A stretch of DNA of 64,000 bases from Saururus chinensis (Eukaryota; Streptophyta; Magnoliopsida; Piperales; Saururaceae). A program made the translations under genes and the position numbers. The first letter of the stretch is position 1, and every line of letters begins with the position of its first letter. Shown here one piece after another: positions 1 to 12,300 of the stretch. The notes beneath the pieces were generated by a model. It had not been told where the DNA came from. It saw only the letters and a program-made list of their open reading frames with translations, and made no database searches. The stretch lies in the NCBI GenBank assembly GCA_035235625.1, contig CP141140.1, positions 21,968,685 through 22,032,684 of the forward strand. Direction: 5' to 3'.

Positions 1-453
1 ACACCTAAAGATTCTAATGAAAAATTGTTATAAACAAATCAAGATTATCAATTGTTAAAGTCTTAGGTGAATCAAAGCCACGATTATTAAATGTTAGCAA
101 AAGAAAAAATTTAGTAATATTAACTAATAGGTGATTAAATGGGTAACAATCAACCAAATAAGTAATGGGTAATGGAATGGTTATGACATTAGTTTTATTG
201 TTTAGGTAATGAAACAATCATGGATAAAAATATGGGAAATGGTTATGGGGATAGAAGAAATCTTATTTACACTATAGACTGACCCTTGGCTACCCATCTT
301 CCACTCCCATGATAGAGAAAAATTAGGAACCCCACCCCATCGCTAACATTTTTTTCTTCATCCTCACAAAGGCTAACACTTATAACTGCAATACCCTAAA
401 TCTCCCAAGTCCCACCTAATGCCCTTCACTATCGTTACTAATAATAACCCCTG
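1..453. other. AT-rich intergenic DNA
   Basis: No convincing coding sequence, repeat structure or RNA gene is visible here. The short open frame at its left edge is AT-rich and looks like chance. Confidence 0.5.
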
Positions 454-593
454 TTATGCCCCCAATTAAATACACCCATTTTACATATCTTTTCTCTCAT
501 TAGAAAACATATCATGCTACCATTTATAATATGTAGTAGAGAAATATATTGGATATGGTTATAAGAAAGCTGAAAACTAAATTGGGGGCATAA
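454..593. mobile_element. Short MITE-like element with 14-bp inverted ends
   Basis: A perfect 14-bp inverted pair, TTATGCCCCCAATT at 454-467 and its reverse complement at 580-593, encloses 140 bp without coding potential. The size and terminal symmetry fit a MITE. The arms do not extend inward, and TA or TTA at the ends could be either target duplication or part of the repeat, so the superfamily is unclear. Confidence 0.4.
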
Positions 594-859
594 TATTCAC
601 ATCTTCCATAATCAGTGTTTGAGATAATACCACAATTATGTTTTTAAAGTAACCATGTACATTAAAATTGTCACACATTTTCTTAAAATTCACCATTTTT
701 TTTTGTAATATAATAATTGTAAACTTGGAAAATTGACGAAATCCAAAACTTGTAAATATAATTTTTATAACTTTAAATCATCATACATCAATTTTTCACA
801 TAAAATTTTCCAAAGCGTCGTACGTCCAAACCAAACATCCATAGGCATAAATCAAATAC

Positions 860-2009
860 AAAAACATACAAAATAAATATGCCCTGACTATGAACTTAAT
901 CACAAATACATCACAGACATATTTAAATACAAGTCTCGCAACAGTCCGTAGTATACAATCCCATATACAAGTCTAGATAATATAAATATTTCAAACTCTC
1001 ATCTCACCCAATACATCAGTTATCAAAAATAGATACATCAAGTCGTGACAAAATAATAAAGACTCATAATGAGCCAATGGTATACTTGAGTCAAGAGAGT
1101 AGGTCCACCAACAAAAAGAAGAGTCTATTCAAATGAGCTTTCAATAAAAAAACCTATAAAAGCCTCCAGAACATAGGTTAAAAAGAGGTAAAATGAGTAT
1201 TTTCATATTCAGTAGGAAAGTTCAAATTGGTGAACTTTGTAAATTTATATATAGTTGCATTCATTAAACATTAACATGAAGCAAAAATACATAATAAATC
1301 AGCGTTTCACCATAAATTATAACCATGCTCATACACATACTATCTTACTAAACATTTTTACACATACTTATACATTTATTGTTTTAATTGTACCATCGTA
1401 ATTAAATTTGTATTCTTATAGTCTTACTCAAATTCTTACACATACAGTCCTACTAAAAAAATTTTACTTACAATCTTGCTTAGAAACTTATATTTAGAGT
1501 TTTACTTAGAGTCTCCCTTAGAGTTTTACTCAAAATTTTACACTTATAGTAGAGTCTTATACTTATGGTCTTAATCGGAATCTTACACTTATTATTGACA
1601 AAGAGGGCTCATTACAATTTAATCAGCTCGAGTATCAATGAGAATGAATATCACTGAGGCATTACCTTATCTTTTGAGGAACAACTAGATACCAAATTTT
1701 TTTTTCGAAGGTAAAGCACACCTATGTTCACAAAGCATAGAATCAAATAAGTAAGAACATATCAATGATATTACTTACCTAAGCACATAAATGCCCTCTC
1801 TGTGGGGCTATATAGTGTCAGCTAAGGGTCATACAATGCCAACTAGGGGCAATGCCACTTTTAGGACAATATCTTACAATGCCACTTTTACGACGAAATT
1901 TACAGTGCTACATATGAGGATTTGGGTCAAGTTGCTATTAAACAGTCTATTCCAATGTCGGAGCTTGGTATCTAGGGAGTTCTTTGAGAGTCAAGTTATC
2001 TTTGAGTAA
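860..2009 (-). repeat. Decayed Ty3/Gypsy-like LTR fragment (family R1, copy 1)
   Basis: This stretch shares a long ordered set of motifs with 17030-18180: the 'ctcatctcaccca' block, the 'ataataaagactc' block, the 'gaggtaaaatgagt' block, runs of 'cttacacttatagtcttactc', the 'gctcattacaatt' block and the 'cacacctatg' block. The order is the same but identity is only about 65-75 percent by eye, so both copies are old. Symmetric 'tgagta...tactca' signals near the end are common in plant Gypsy LTRs, which suggests a minus orientation. It is a fossil and no coding domain is visible. Confidence 0.45.
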
Positions 2010-2818
2010 ACACATATTTATATCATGTTAAACATAGAGTTGGGTCAGAACAATGAATGGTGGTTAGTGTCATGTGACATTTTAGTTAGCATATGATGTG
2101 TCAGTCTATCTAAGAGATTGGACAGGGGTATTAATTATTGAACAAGGGTTGTGAGATAATTAATGACATTGATTAATAATTAGCACAAGTGAAATAATTA
2201 AAAGACTTGCATAAAATATAGGTTGATTAAAAATACTTAAGCATTATATGTTTGATGTTATGTTTCTTGAGATACTATAGTTTCTAGACAGAACTACGTT
2301 TGGATTCGATCTTGTTGGAGTAACATTTGAAATATTGTCTGATGAGTACGTAGGCAACTAACATCTAGTAATGTTATCCCGATCCAAAAAATATTAATAA
2401 ATTTATTTGTTCTATTAGAAACTTTACTCTTGAGGGTGGAGAGGTTTCGTCATTGTTGTTTGGTTTGGTTGGTTATAGGTTCTTAAGGCGGGGACTAGTA
2501 AGGCTAGGATAAGCAAGCGTGGGATGCGGTTCGTCATCTCCACAATTCTGGTAAACAATTATATCTTGACGTAAGAGTCAACTTAGTTATTCATTTTTAG
2601 ACTAATGACAAACTTGTACTTAAATAGATAGGCTGTTCTTTATGAATTTTTGAAACGTGTAATAATAACATATAATTTGATACTCGCATTTGTAAACCCT
2701 AATTATCATGACTTGGATATTTAATAGAATAATTTATTTTATACTTAAGAAAAAAAATTCTCGTGACTTACCGTTGATGCTTTTTTTAAAAATGGCTTTT
2801 AAAAATCCGGGTCATAAC
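2010..2818 (+). repeat. LTR fragment, probable Ty3/Gypsy 3' end
   Basis: The segment at 2290-2370 matches the 3' part of the solo LTR at 13135-13215: the same 'agaactacgtt', 'ggat-c-atc-tgttgga' and 'gtaggcaac' blocks in the same order. It ends near 2818 with a 'cgggtcataaca' terminus, like the '...cgggttgttata' end of that LTR. This is a partial, old copy. Confidence 0.4.
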
Positions 2819-4440
2819 AAAAAGAATCAATTCTCCCATGTGGAACAGCAACGAGCCCTAATAGAGACTGTAAGAGGCACAATCCCACATAGCATTGACG
2901 TTAGAAAGTCTCAAAGGCAAGAAGAAGGATTGGTGAATTTGTTTATGGGTAGGGCTGTGTTGGAGGAGACAATCACATATATGTGAAAATCAAGAAAATT
3001 GACTCAGTTTTCCTTTTGGTTTTGATAAATCAAGGGGACTAGACCAACTAATTAAAATAGAATGCAGGCTTCATAGAAGATTTTGCAAAAAAAAAATTGC
3101 TTGCTACTAACGAGACCATGCATCGCCACGTGCAATGCACCTGAATAGAGAGGTAGAGGTGGTAGGTGTCTCTCCCTCACCCTCCCCACGTGCTTCTATG
3201 TTATACTTCAAAATACAAAATCCTCTAGCATAAACCCTAGTTGTTTTGGTTAATCTAATTTTTTTTTGTTTACTTCAAAAATTAACAAAAAATTATAGCT
3301 TTTGAGAGGCAAGAACGAGAAGGGAAAGGGGAGGGTCTGGGGGTGGATCTAGCTCTCGGCTTCTTGTTGGAGTCAGATAGTGCTGGAGGAGGGGAATCTA
3401 TTTTTTTTCCAGGGATGAGAAACTATGGGGGGGCGGATGAGATTAAGGAGTCAACTAAAAAATACATACAATTCTTTACTTACAGGGGATATAGGAGCTT
3501 TTTTGGACCCCATTAACTACATTCTAGAATATATTCTTATTCATTCAAACCAACTTTTGAGACATATATTAGGTTTCTCTACATTTAATGGTTACTAAAT
3601 TAATAGATTAAAACTCGTGATAATTTACAGAAATATGTAAGATACCTCTAAATGTCTATATATAAAAAATTGGGCGTTGTAATTTAGTCATATCGAGGCG
3701 GATAGAGCTAGAGCTTTGACTCCATGCACTAACATATGACCGCGAGTCCTTTGATTAGTAAGAAAGTTGACGTTTGATTATTCGTTCTTTTTTTACTGCT
3801 TCGAATGCTAGGCATTGCCCAAGGATGATCACCATCATCCTGGAGAGATCAAGGGTTTGAAGACAAAGTCTTCCCTCGGTGACCTAAACTGGAAAGGATA
3901 GGCCTACCGATTAGTGAGAAAATTTGGTCGTATCCGGCTAGCTACTTAATAGCGTTCAATAACTACCACGATTATGCAGCAGTTATTCCACTCTAAAGAG
4001 TGTCTGAACTATATAAGTAAGTAAAATTTAAAGAAAAGTGGGACAATTTTTTTCAAATAGACACTCTTTGTAGGATTGAGGGAGTATATGGCAAATAGAA
4101 AGACATTTAAATAAACCGAATATAAAACAAAAGGGCATCAAACACCAAACCACGGTTCTAGAAAACTTGACATTTACAAACCACCCCTTAATAGAACAGT
4201 TGTGTGATCAGAACTAACTCAAATAAGATATTTTGCACGCACATGTATGTAATTAGGATATAGAGATTTGTACGCCCAACACGCCTGGCTGCTACCATTT
4301 CGCACGAGTTCACTTAACTCACACGTAAAATGGTAGTCGTTGGATTTCTTTTTAACGGTTCAGCCCAATGCCCTATATCGGCACTCTATGTATAATATAT
4401 ATGCTGAAACCACTTAAACAAGAAACTAAGCACACATGGG
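2819..4440. other. Intergenic DNA downstream of receptor kinase A
   Basis: No gene was recognised. There are homopolymer T and A tracts, a short GC-richer patch around 3300-3430 and one open frame at 2708-2986 that overlaps the LTR end and resembles nothing I know. Confidence 0.4.
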
Positions 4441-4543
4441 ACAACCTATATTACACTCCAAAGGTAGTTTCCACTGTCACGAGTCTCCTGAGAGTATGAT
4501 GCCACACAAGATTGACAGCTCAACATGACAATGGAGCTGCAAA
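4440..4543 (-). other. 3' flank conserved among the receptor kinase copies
   Basis: The DNA just after the stop codon of gene A ('acactccaaagg', 'gatgccacacaagat', 'caacatgacaatggagc') matches the DNA after gene B at 35270-35392 and, closest to the stop, after gene C at 40950-40977. It is probably the ancestral 3' UTR. Confidence 0.55.
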
Positions 4544-7500
4544 TTAAGTGCTACCATTTTGAACATGGTCTCCTAGAAAGGCTTCCCTCAGTCGCTGCAG
4601 TTCGTTCCTCACCATTCTCATGTCCATTCTATCTTTTGGGAGTTCAGAGGAGCATCTAATTCCAATTCCTATCACTGCAACCAAGCAATCTTGAATTTTG
4701 TCTAGTCTAGTTTCCCCTTCTTCTAGGAGTAGTTGTGGGTACACAATCTCCATCACTCGTCCAGGAAATGCCATCTTTGCGTACTTTGAGATGGTTAAGC
4801 CATCTTTGAACATATCATCGTGAGGCCTCTTCCCTGTGAATACCTCTAACAATAGGACCCCAAAGCTATACACATCACCCATGGTAGTCACTTCAGAGCC
4901 AGTTCCATACTCTGCCGCAAATGTAAAGAAACATAATTTAGTAAAGTTTTTTTTGGCACAAATTTAGTAGTGTTACTTCATGGCATGGCATACTACTGTG
5001 TCTAGAATCGTAATAGCGATTATAGCTACTCTCCAGTCATAGTACAAGACAAAAATCATTAAAGACATAATATTTTGCTTCTGTTCAAACATGTAAAAGG
5101 TGATACAGAGCAAAATTTTCTTCCATAGCTCTTCAGATTATGTGTGTTTGAGAGAGACAGAGAGATTACCTGGAGGAATGTAGCCAATTGTACCTCGTAG
5201 GTTGATAGCACTAGATAGGGAAGTGTCACCACTTTCTGTGAATAAAATTTTTGCAAGTCCGATGTCGCTAACATGGGCCACCATATCCTCATCAAGGAGA
5301 ATGTTGTTAGGTTTTAGATCACAGTGGACAATAGGAGTATGACATTCATTATGAAGATATTCTAATGCCTTAGCAACATCAATGGCAATGTTTAATCTGC
5401 CCATCAAATTTAAATATTGATTTCGATCACCTTCCTTGTGCAGCCAGCTCTCTAGAGTCCCATTCGGCATAAACTCATAAACTAGAGCTTTGAATTCTTT
5501 TCCTTCTGCGTCAGACCCTGAGCAGCAAGTTAAGATCTTGACAAGATTCCGGTGTCTAATATTTCTTAAAGCTTCACATTCTGCCATGAAACTCTTAAGA
5601 GACCCTTCTTTATCAAGTTTAGAACTTTGACAGCAATAACCATTTGATCATGACCAAGAACCCCTTTATATACCGATCCAAAACTTCCATCACCTATCAA
5701 ATTTGTTGAAGAGAAACCATCAGTTGCTTCACGGAGTTCAAAGTAAGAGATGCTCATTAACTTGGTCTCTGTGGAAGATGTCAGGGATGTCGTTTTTCTT
5801 GACTTTCTTCCCAAATAAATTGCAAATATGCCTGACACCATAATTAAAAAGAGACTCCCTGTAATGGCTAATGCTTTTACTTTTGCAGATGTGGCTCTTT
5901 TATGTCCATAAACCACATCTGCTGAACATGGTGGCAGATTTAATTCCCTTATACCGCCACAAAGTTTGTTGTTACCTTCCAAGGAAATTGAACTTCCATT
6001 CGTGAATATACCTTTTATTGGCACTTTCCCTTCTAAATTATTGTAAGATAAATTTAGATATTGCAGGTACACCAACCTAGCAAGGTAATCAGGAATGGTA
6101 CCAGACAATTTATTTCGAGAAAGATCAATTTCTTGAATTATCTTCAAAGCACTTAGTGATACAGGTATAACTCCCGTGAAAGAATTGCCTGTCATATTCA
6201 GAACTTCCAACGCCAAGCAGTTGCCAAGGGAGTTGGGAATGTTGCCAAACAGTTGGTTGTCAGCAATAAGCAGTCTATTTATGTTCACCAGTTTACCCAC
6301 TCTCACAGGCAGGGACCCACTTAACAAGTTATTAGACAAATCGAGTTCAAATAATGATGTGAGCTCAAATATGAATATGGGTATGACACCATTGAGGCGA
6401 TTTTCATAGAGAAGAAGGCGATTCAGATTTGCACAATTTACTAGACTTGGAGGTATTTGCCGTTGCAACCGATTGTCATTCAAAAATAGCACGCTCAATG
6501 AGGAGAGGTTCCCCAGCGAAGCTGGAATTTACCCTGACAATCCGTTGCTATATAAGTTAATTCCCTCCAACCTTTTTAACTTCCCAACACCTGCAGGGAC
6601 TGAACCGGTCAAGAAGTTGCTCTCGAGACCAAATCTTTGCAGGTTGACGAGGTTTTGAATCCCCGGACTTATGATACCATATATCCGATTCCCACCTAAT
6701 ATCAAGTCTTGAAGTTGGGAAGAAAGGTTTCCCACCGAACCCGGCAACAAGCCATGGAGGCGATTGTAGCTTGCTTCCAAACGTTGGAGTCCACTGCAGT
6801 TGGTTAAAGACGTGATAAACAGCAAATCATCTCCCTTTTCACTCCCCAGTGTATTGTTTCCAACTAAAAACATTGTCAAGTTTTGACACTGGCCTATATC
6901 AGTTGGTACAGAACCAGTAAAATAATTGTAACCTAAATCCAGTGTCCTAAGATGAGAAACATTAGAGAAAGAAACTGGAAGGGGCCCTGTAAACTGATTT
7001 CCTGAAGCATGAAGGCCCTCAAGCTTTGGAAATGCTGTCCCAATATGAAATAGTATCCGCCCTCTTAGCTGGTTGTCTACCACAGTCAACATTATGATGT
7101 TAGTGAGATTGTAGATGGAGAGAGGAATCGTACCAGATAACTTATTTTCGCCTACTTTAAGATGCTGCAAGAGAGAGAGTTGGCCTAGTTGATATGGGAT
7201 CCTCCCTTGCAAAATATTTCGCTCCAGATAGAGTTTGGTGAGAGAAGAAAGATTCCCCATTGAAGGCGGGATGCTTCCACTAAGGTTGTTCTGACTTAAA
7301 CCAAAAAAAGTGAGCTTTGGCAAAGAGCAAAGCTCAGAGGGGATCTTTCCAACCAACTTATTGTAAGAGAAGTCGAAGCCTGTGAGTTCCGAGCAGTGGG
7401 AAAGGTTAGTGGGAATCACTCCCTCCAATGAATTGTGACTCAAATCTAATATTTTGAGCCGAAAGAGAGAACCAATTTGGTGGGGCACTATTTCTCCATG

Positions 7501-7857
7501 CAAGCTGTTATTGCGAAGGCCGATGGTTCGAAGGAAGGTGAGGTTTGCCAAGTGAGGCGACAAGCGACCCACTAGGCCAAGACCCATCAGGATCAAGGCT
7601 GTGACTCTTTGTGGGTGTTTGCAGCCACAGGTGACTCCTCGCCATTGGCAGAAATGAAGAGAATCATTCCATGAACTCAAAACTTGGAAAGGATCGCCAG
7701 TTATTTCTTTCTTAAATTCGAGTAGAGCAAGACGATCCGTATGGTTTTTCATCACTGAGGCAGTTGCAGCTGATGCGGAGTGGAACATGCCATGAAACGT
7801 GGACAAGGCTGCAACGACGCAAAGACAACAGATGAGGCAATGACGCAGAGAATCCAT
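4544..7857 (-). pseudogene. LRR receptor-like kinase A (Xa21/EFR-type), disrupted
   Basis: The family perceives microbial peptides at the plasma membrane and signals through a cytoplasmic Ser/Thr kinase. From Met 7857 one reads a signal peptide, an LRRNT cap (NHTDRLALLEFKKEI, then CQWRGVTC), over 20 LRRs, a TM segment (about 5795-5875) and a kinase. Exon 1 is 7857-5170 and exon 2 is 4911-4544. The 258-bp intron has GT at 5169 and AG at 4912, and rejoins GYIPPEYG. Full length would be about 1018 codons. There are two breaks. An in-frame TAA lies at 6529-6531, where paralogs have Gln in LSGQIPASLGN. A one-base loss in a T run near 5617-5620 shifts the frame after AVKVLN, before the kinase C-helix. 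In addition the DFG motif reads DIG. Exon 2 is very close to that of gene C. A truncated LRR protein could still be made, but a working kinase is unlikely. Confidence 0.88.
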
Positions 7858-8133
7858 TGGGGATTGGTTTGGAGGTCAAGAGAGCTCGCAATTGTGAGTG
7901 CCGACTCTTGAGAACTTTGGACAATGCACTGAATTACTCAGTTGCAGGGAGGCTCCGACGCGAATAATGAGAGGCAAAGGAATAGAATAGTTGGCAGCAA
8001 AAACCTTGGCTTTATTCCTTTTTATAAGATGGTTAGTTGCGAATCTATACTATACTTAGCGATGGCAGCATGTATTAGCAAAAGTGTTTTGATTACTAAT
8101 GGTAACTTTACTATGTTAATTATTTCTGATTAA
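7858..8133 (-). promoter_or_regulatory. Upstream region of receptor kinase A
   Basis: This is the immediate 5' flank of the gene A start codon. No clear TATA box stands out. A TTGACG core (W-box-like) is seen further up, near 8465. Confidence 0.25.
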
Positions 8134-9339
8134 TTAAATAACTATCTTTAGTGGCCTTGCATCCAATTGAATGGCCACTCCTTGCAGCTAGCCTATGACT
8201 ACGTCGCCGGAGTCTTCACGCCTCGTCCCTGTCAGTTTAGGTTCGAGGGCTGGCCCGACGAGTTGGACGGGGGCCTATCAAGGTATGCCAATTAGGAGGC
8301 GGCACCTTTGGATACGGGCCCGATGCATGGTGAACAAAATAGACCGGGGCCACGGGGAAGCTTCGGTTCGGTCCCCTAGGGAGTGGAGTCTTGGAGTCTT
8401 TAATGCTGGGCCCAGTGGGTTGGCCCGCATCATTAGTTTAATATTTTCAGTTTAATGGTTTCCCCGTTGACGCGAAGACTGACCTACAGAGGACATGCAT
8501 GCATGTTTGAAATTCAACGGGAAATAAATTTCCACAGTGACTTTTGGAATGGTAGCAGTCCCAGTGGCTAGTTTAAAATTAAAATATTTTTTATTAGTAT
8601 TACTTTTTAAAAATAGTTGAGGCGAGTTTTGACTTATATGTGGCTGGGGGAGTCTAGGTTATGCAAGTTCTCAAATCTAAATCTAAATCTAAACGGCACA
8701 TATTACTTAGAGTTTAAATTTCCCTAAAATAACATAGGTCATTGAATTTAAATCCAACAGCTGTAGGGCCTAAGCTCACACAGCTACGTGTGAGCCAAGA
8801 CTCACAGATAATTTTTCCTTTACTTTTAGAAGAAACGAGACAACTTCTCTAGTAGACAGATCCATTCATAAGAAAGAAAAAAGAGTTCTTTAACATATTA
8901 TCTGCCGAAGAGCCAAATATTTCATATTCCTTGCTTCTCAACTTTAAATACCATATGACCTACTTTAGGATAAAAATGCCTTTAGGTTTAAATAAAACTA
9001 ATACCTATACAGATTCTTATAAATGCACAGTGGCACCGTTTCGGTGGAGAAGAAGGATTGGCGGAAAGGTGGAGTTTGCGGTCTAGAGATGGCCATAGGT
9101 GACTCACCGGAGACGGTAAAAAGAAGTTTTTTTCCATGATAGAAGCGGTTCTAGGTGAAAAAGTCTTTATTTTGACCGATTTGATAACCCTTTAACCACC
9201 ATAATTGAGAGGATTAGTATTTGTATCTATTACAACAGAGAGGTAGGGAATAATGACATGTATGTAGGTAGAAAGGTATGGTTGACAAACATTGTTCCAT
9301 CAGAGAGGTTCGGCAAGCTGCAAGTTCAAGTCAAATAAA
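8134..9339. other. Intergenic DNA with a GC-rich patch
   Basis: Bases 8180-8440 are much more GC-rich than the surroundings and hold a short open frame (8195-8455) with no recognisable motif. The GC patch may be part of an old LTR. The rest is AT-rich without recognised features. Confidence 0.35.
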
Positions 9340-9350
9340 GACTTATCATC

Positions 9351-12300
9351 AATGGTAATGTGACTTTAAAATACTTCATTTCATTTTCGCAATCATCCAC
9401 TTTGTATGAATTAGAAGATAAAGAAGATCTGCAATCAATATTTTCAATTCATAAGAAGGTAAATAAAGAAATGTTATCATTGTATGCGGAGATGAAAAAG
9501 CCTGACAAAGGTGACAAATCACCATCAGTAGAAAGGAACTAGATGCTCAATAGAGATAAATCACCGGTGGTATTGACTCATCGCAACTTGAAAAGCGGAT
9601 TGCAAATAGGAGCCAATGATACACAATTCACTTGTGAAATAGTTAGGTAACAATGAATTTTAGATTACACAACATTATACTTTTTTGTTACTTTATCGTG
9701 TACTCGAATCCACGACATTTATAATATCGTGTTCAATAAAAATACAATATTTAAAATATTACATAACTAATGATGCAATATACAAAAGTGATATCTCACA
9801 ATAACACGACTTCAGAGAATATCTTCTCATTAATAACACGATAAAATTTGTAAGCGTGTAACTGAATATACGATGTTGAGTTATATTACATATTGTAACA
9901 CATTAATATGCATTGTAGATTGGGAGAACTGGGAGATTTCAACACAACAAATCCATGTCACACATTGTACAACATTCCAATGCCTACAGAACCTATTACA
10001 GAAGTAATTCATAGTGAATTTGAAGAAATGCCGCCAACAATAGGTGTGATAAGGACTTTATTTGATAACTATGAACCCCCATACAGCCTTAGAAATTACG
10101 ATAATCAAGAATTTGAAGAAGTGTGGGGTGATGACTAATGAAATGATAATGATATAATTGACATGGAAAATATGTTTGGCCATGAAAAATTCGGACACAA
10201 CGAGGTACCCAATAATATTGACGTTGAGGTAAAGGTTGAGTGGAAGACAATCGATGATCTCAACCCATTGGAAACAAATATTGGTGAGGGCAAGGTAATG
10301 ACTAGTAATTTGCAAATAAAAGACTACCATAATATACTCCAATTGGGTACATTTCCTAAGCTTGGTACATTTCATAATTATAATAAAGGCAAATTTCACA
10401 TATCGGGTTCTGGATGAGAACAAGAATATATATGTCATAAAGTGATTCGGTCAGTCTTGCAAGTGGAACATAAGGACATTAAACATTAGAGATGTAGTGA
10501 TTATGATAAGGTTAGTGCCCGACCATGCATGTGGAAGGCAAATGAAATCAACTGACCACCCTTTAGCATCTCCCCTTTAGATTGCGAGAAAATATTATGA
10601 CCTCTTTAATGATTCAATAGAAATTACAATGAAAAGCATTGCAAGATATGTATCGAAGAACTAGGGTATAACTGTGAACTACAAGAAATGTTAGTGTGCA
10701 GGTAAGGTACACTTATGATATTTACACTTATCAACATGACGTATTATCGGCCACACAAGCCTTATAAAGTTGCATTTTTCTAAAACATGACTTGTTTACA
10801 TTTCGTGTTACCATGAACATGCTGCTCATAAAGTCCAGTTTTATGAAAATACGATTAGTATAGGTAAAACACTGTGTGATTTAATCAATAGGGACCTAGA
10901 TGAATCATATCACATACTTCTTGCATACAAAATTTAGATAGAAAGGATTAATCTAGGTAGCTTAGTAGTTTCAATTAGACCATGTGACATTCCTAGACCT
11001 ATATGGGGATACGATTATAAAAGAGTATTTTGGATGTTTGGGCTGGTTATAAGAACTTTTAGAACAACATTGAGGTCATTACTAACCATAGATGCTACTT
11101 TCTTAAACGGAAAGTATCTCGGTCAGCTATTGATAAAACTGCACTAGATAGGAACAATAATATGTTATGCGTCACGTTTGCAGTGGTCGAGAATGAGTGC
11201 AAGAAAACTTGGTTCATTTAATAGGATGTAGTGAATTTGGACACACGTAACTACACATGAGGAAAGTTTCATCATTTGGGGCTACTGTGTAAACATGCAA
11301 TTGCAACAATTTATCACATACACTTCTATATGTCTGAGTACTACTACAAATGGTACTCCACAAAAACAAATAAAATTACATATTGAGAGCCATTATACCC
11401 AATGACGGATAGCACCAGTGGGCACCGACTAGAGTTCTGCTTACATTCAACCTACCAATCCCCCTTAAGCATTGTAATGCGACACCCCGCTTTTTGATTA
11501 CGTCTAACCAAGGGGGTTAGAGGTAATTAGTAATTTTCTTTATAATAAATTATAGATAGTTTTAACCATTAAAACCGCTGTATTTGAGTAGAGCTCGAAG
11601 AAACAAGCATAACGAAATAAAGAATGGGCGAAATGGAGGTCGGGACTGGAAGTTATGATATTTAAGAAATGTGCAATATAGGTGGGACTTACTTAGAAAG
11701 AGCACGATTTATTACTTTAAGTGGGTTTGTATCGAAGGGCTCATCAATACGAGTCCAACGATACCTAGAACGCGCAAATCCGATTCCGGGGTAGGGAGAT
11801 ATGCGAGTTTGAAGATTTGATTTTTTATATATAAAATAATATATTATAAAAAATAGGTACGTGTGTGACGCGCGCGCGGCATGCGCGACCACGGAGTGCG
11901 TAACGCGCAGTCACCGCTCGCGTAACGTGTGGGTGACGCGCTGCGCATGCGGGGCGTGAAACAATTGGCGCCCACAGCGCACCGCGCGGTTCCGCGCGTG
12001 CCGCCACCCGAAACCCGTGGTGCCGCCATTTCTGGCGGCGCAGTGCCATGGTTTCAGCGGCTCGGGTCTATTTAAACCCCTTTTTCTTCCGAGTTTTTGG
12101 CAATTCTTCTCCTCCTCCGTTTTTGACAATTCGAAGTCCGATTAAGGCCATTCAAGACCCGTTTCGTACTAAATCAAGCGTGCTCTACGCATTGGAGTGG
12201 TCATTTCTTTGAGTTGGTGATCGTATGAGGAGGAAACGCCCTAAGACAAGGCGAGGTTCTGCCCATTATCTTCATGCACATACCAACTTCATTTTCTCTG

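Noticed and set aside
10058-10438. 126-codon minus-strand frame
   Set aside because: It overlaps the plus-strand MULE transposase remnant and has no motif of its own.
11825-12129. Arg/Ala-rich small proteins on the minus strand
   Set aside because: Several overlapping frames arise from the CpG-dense LTR block.
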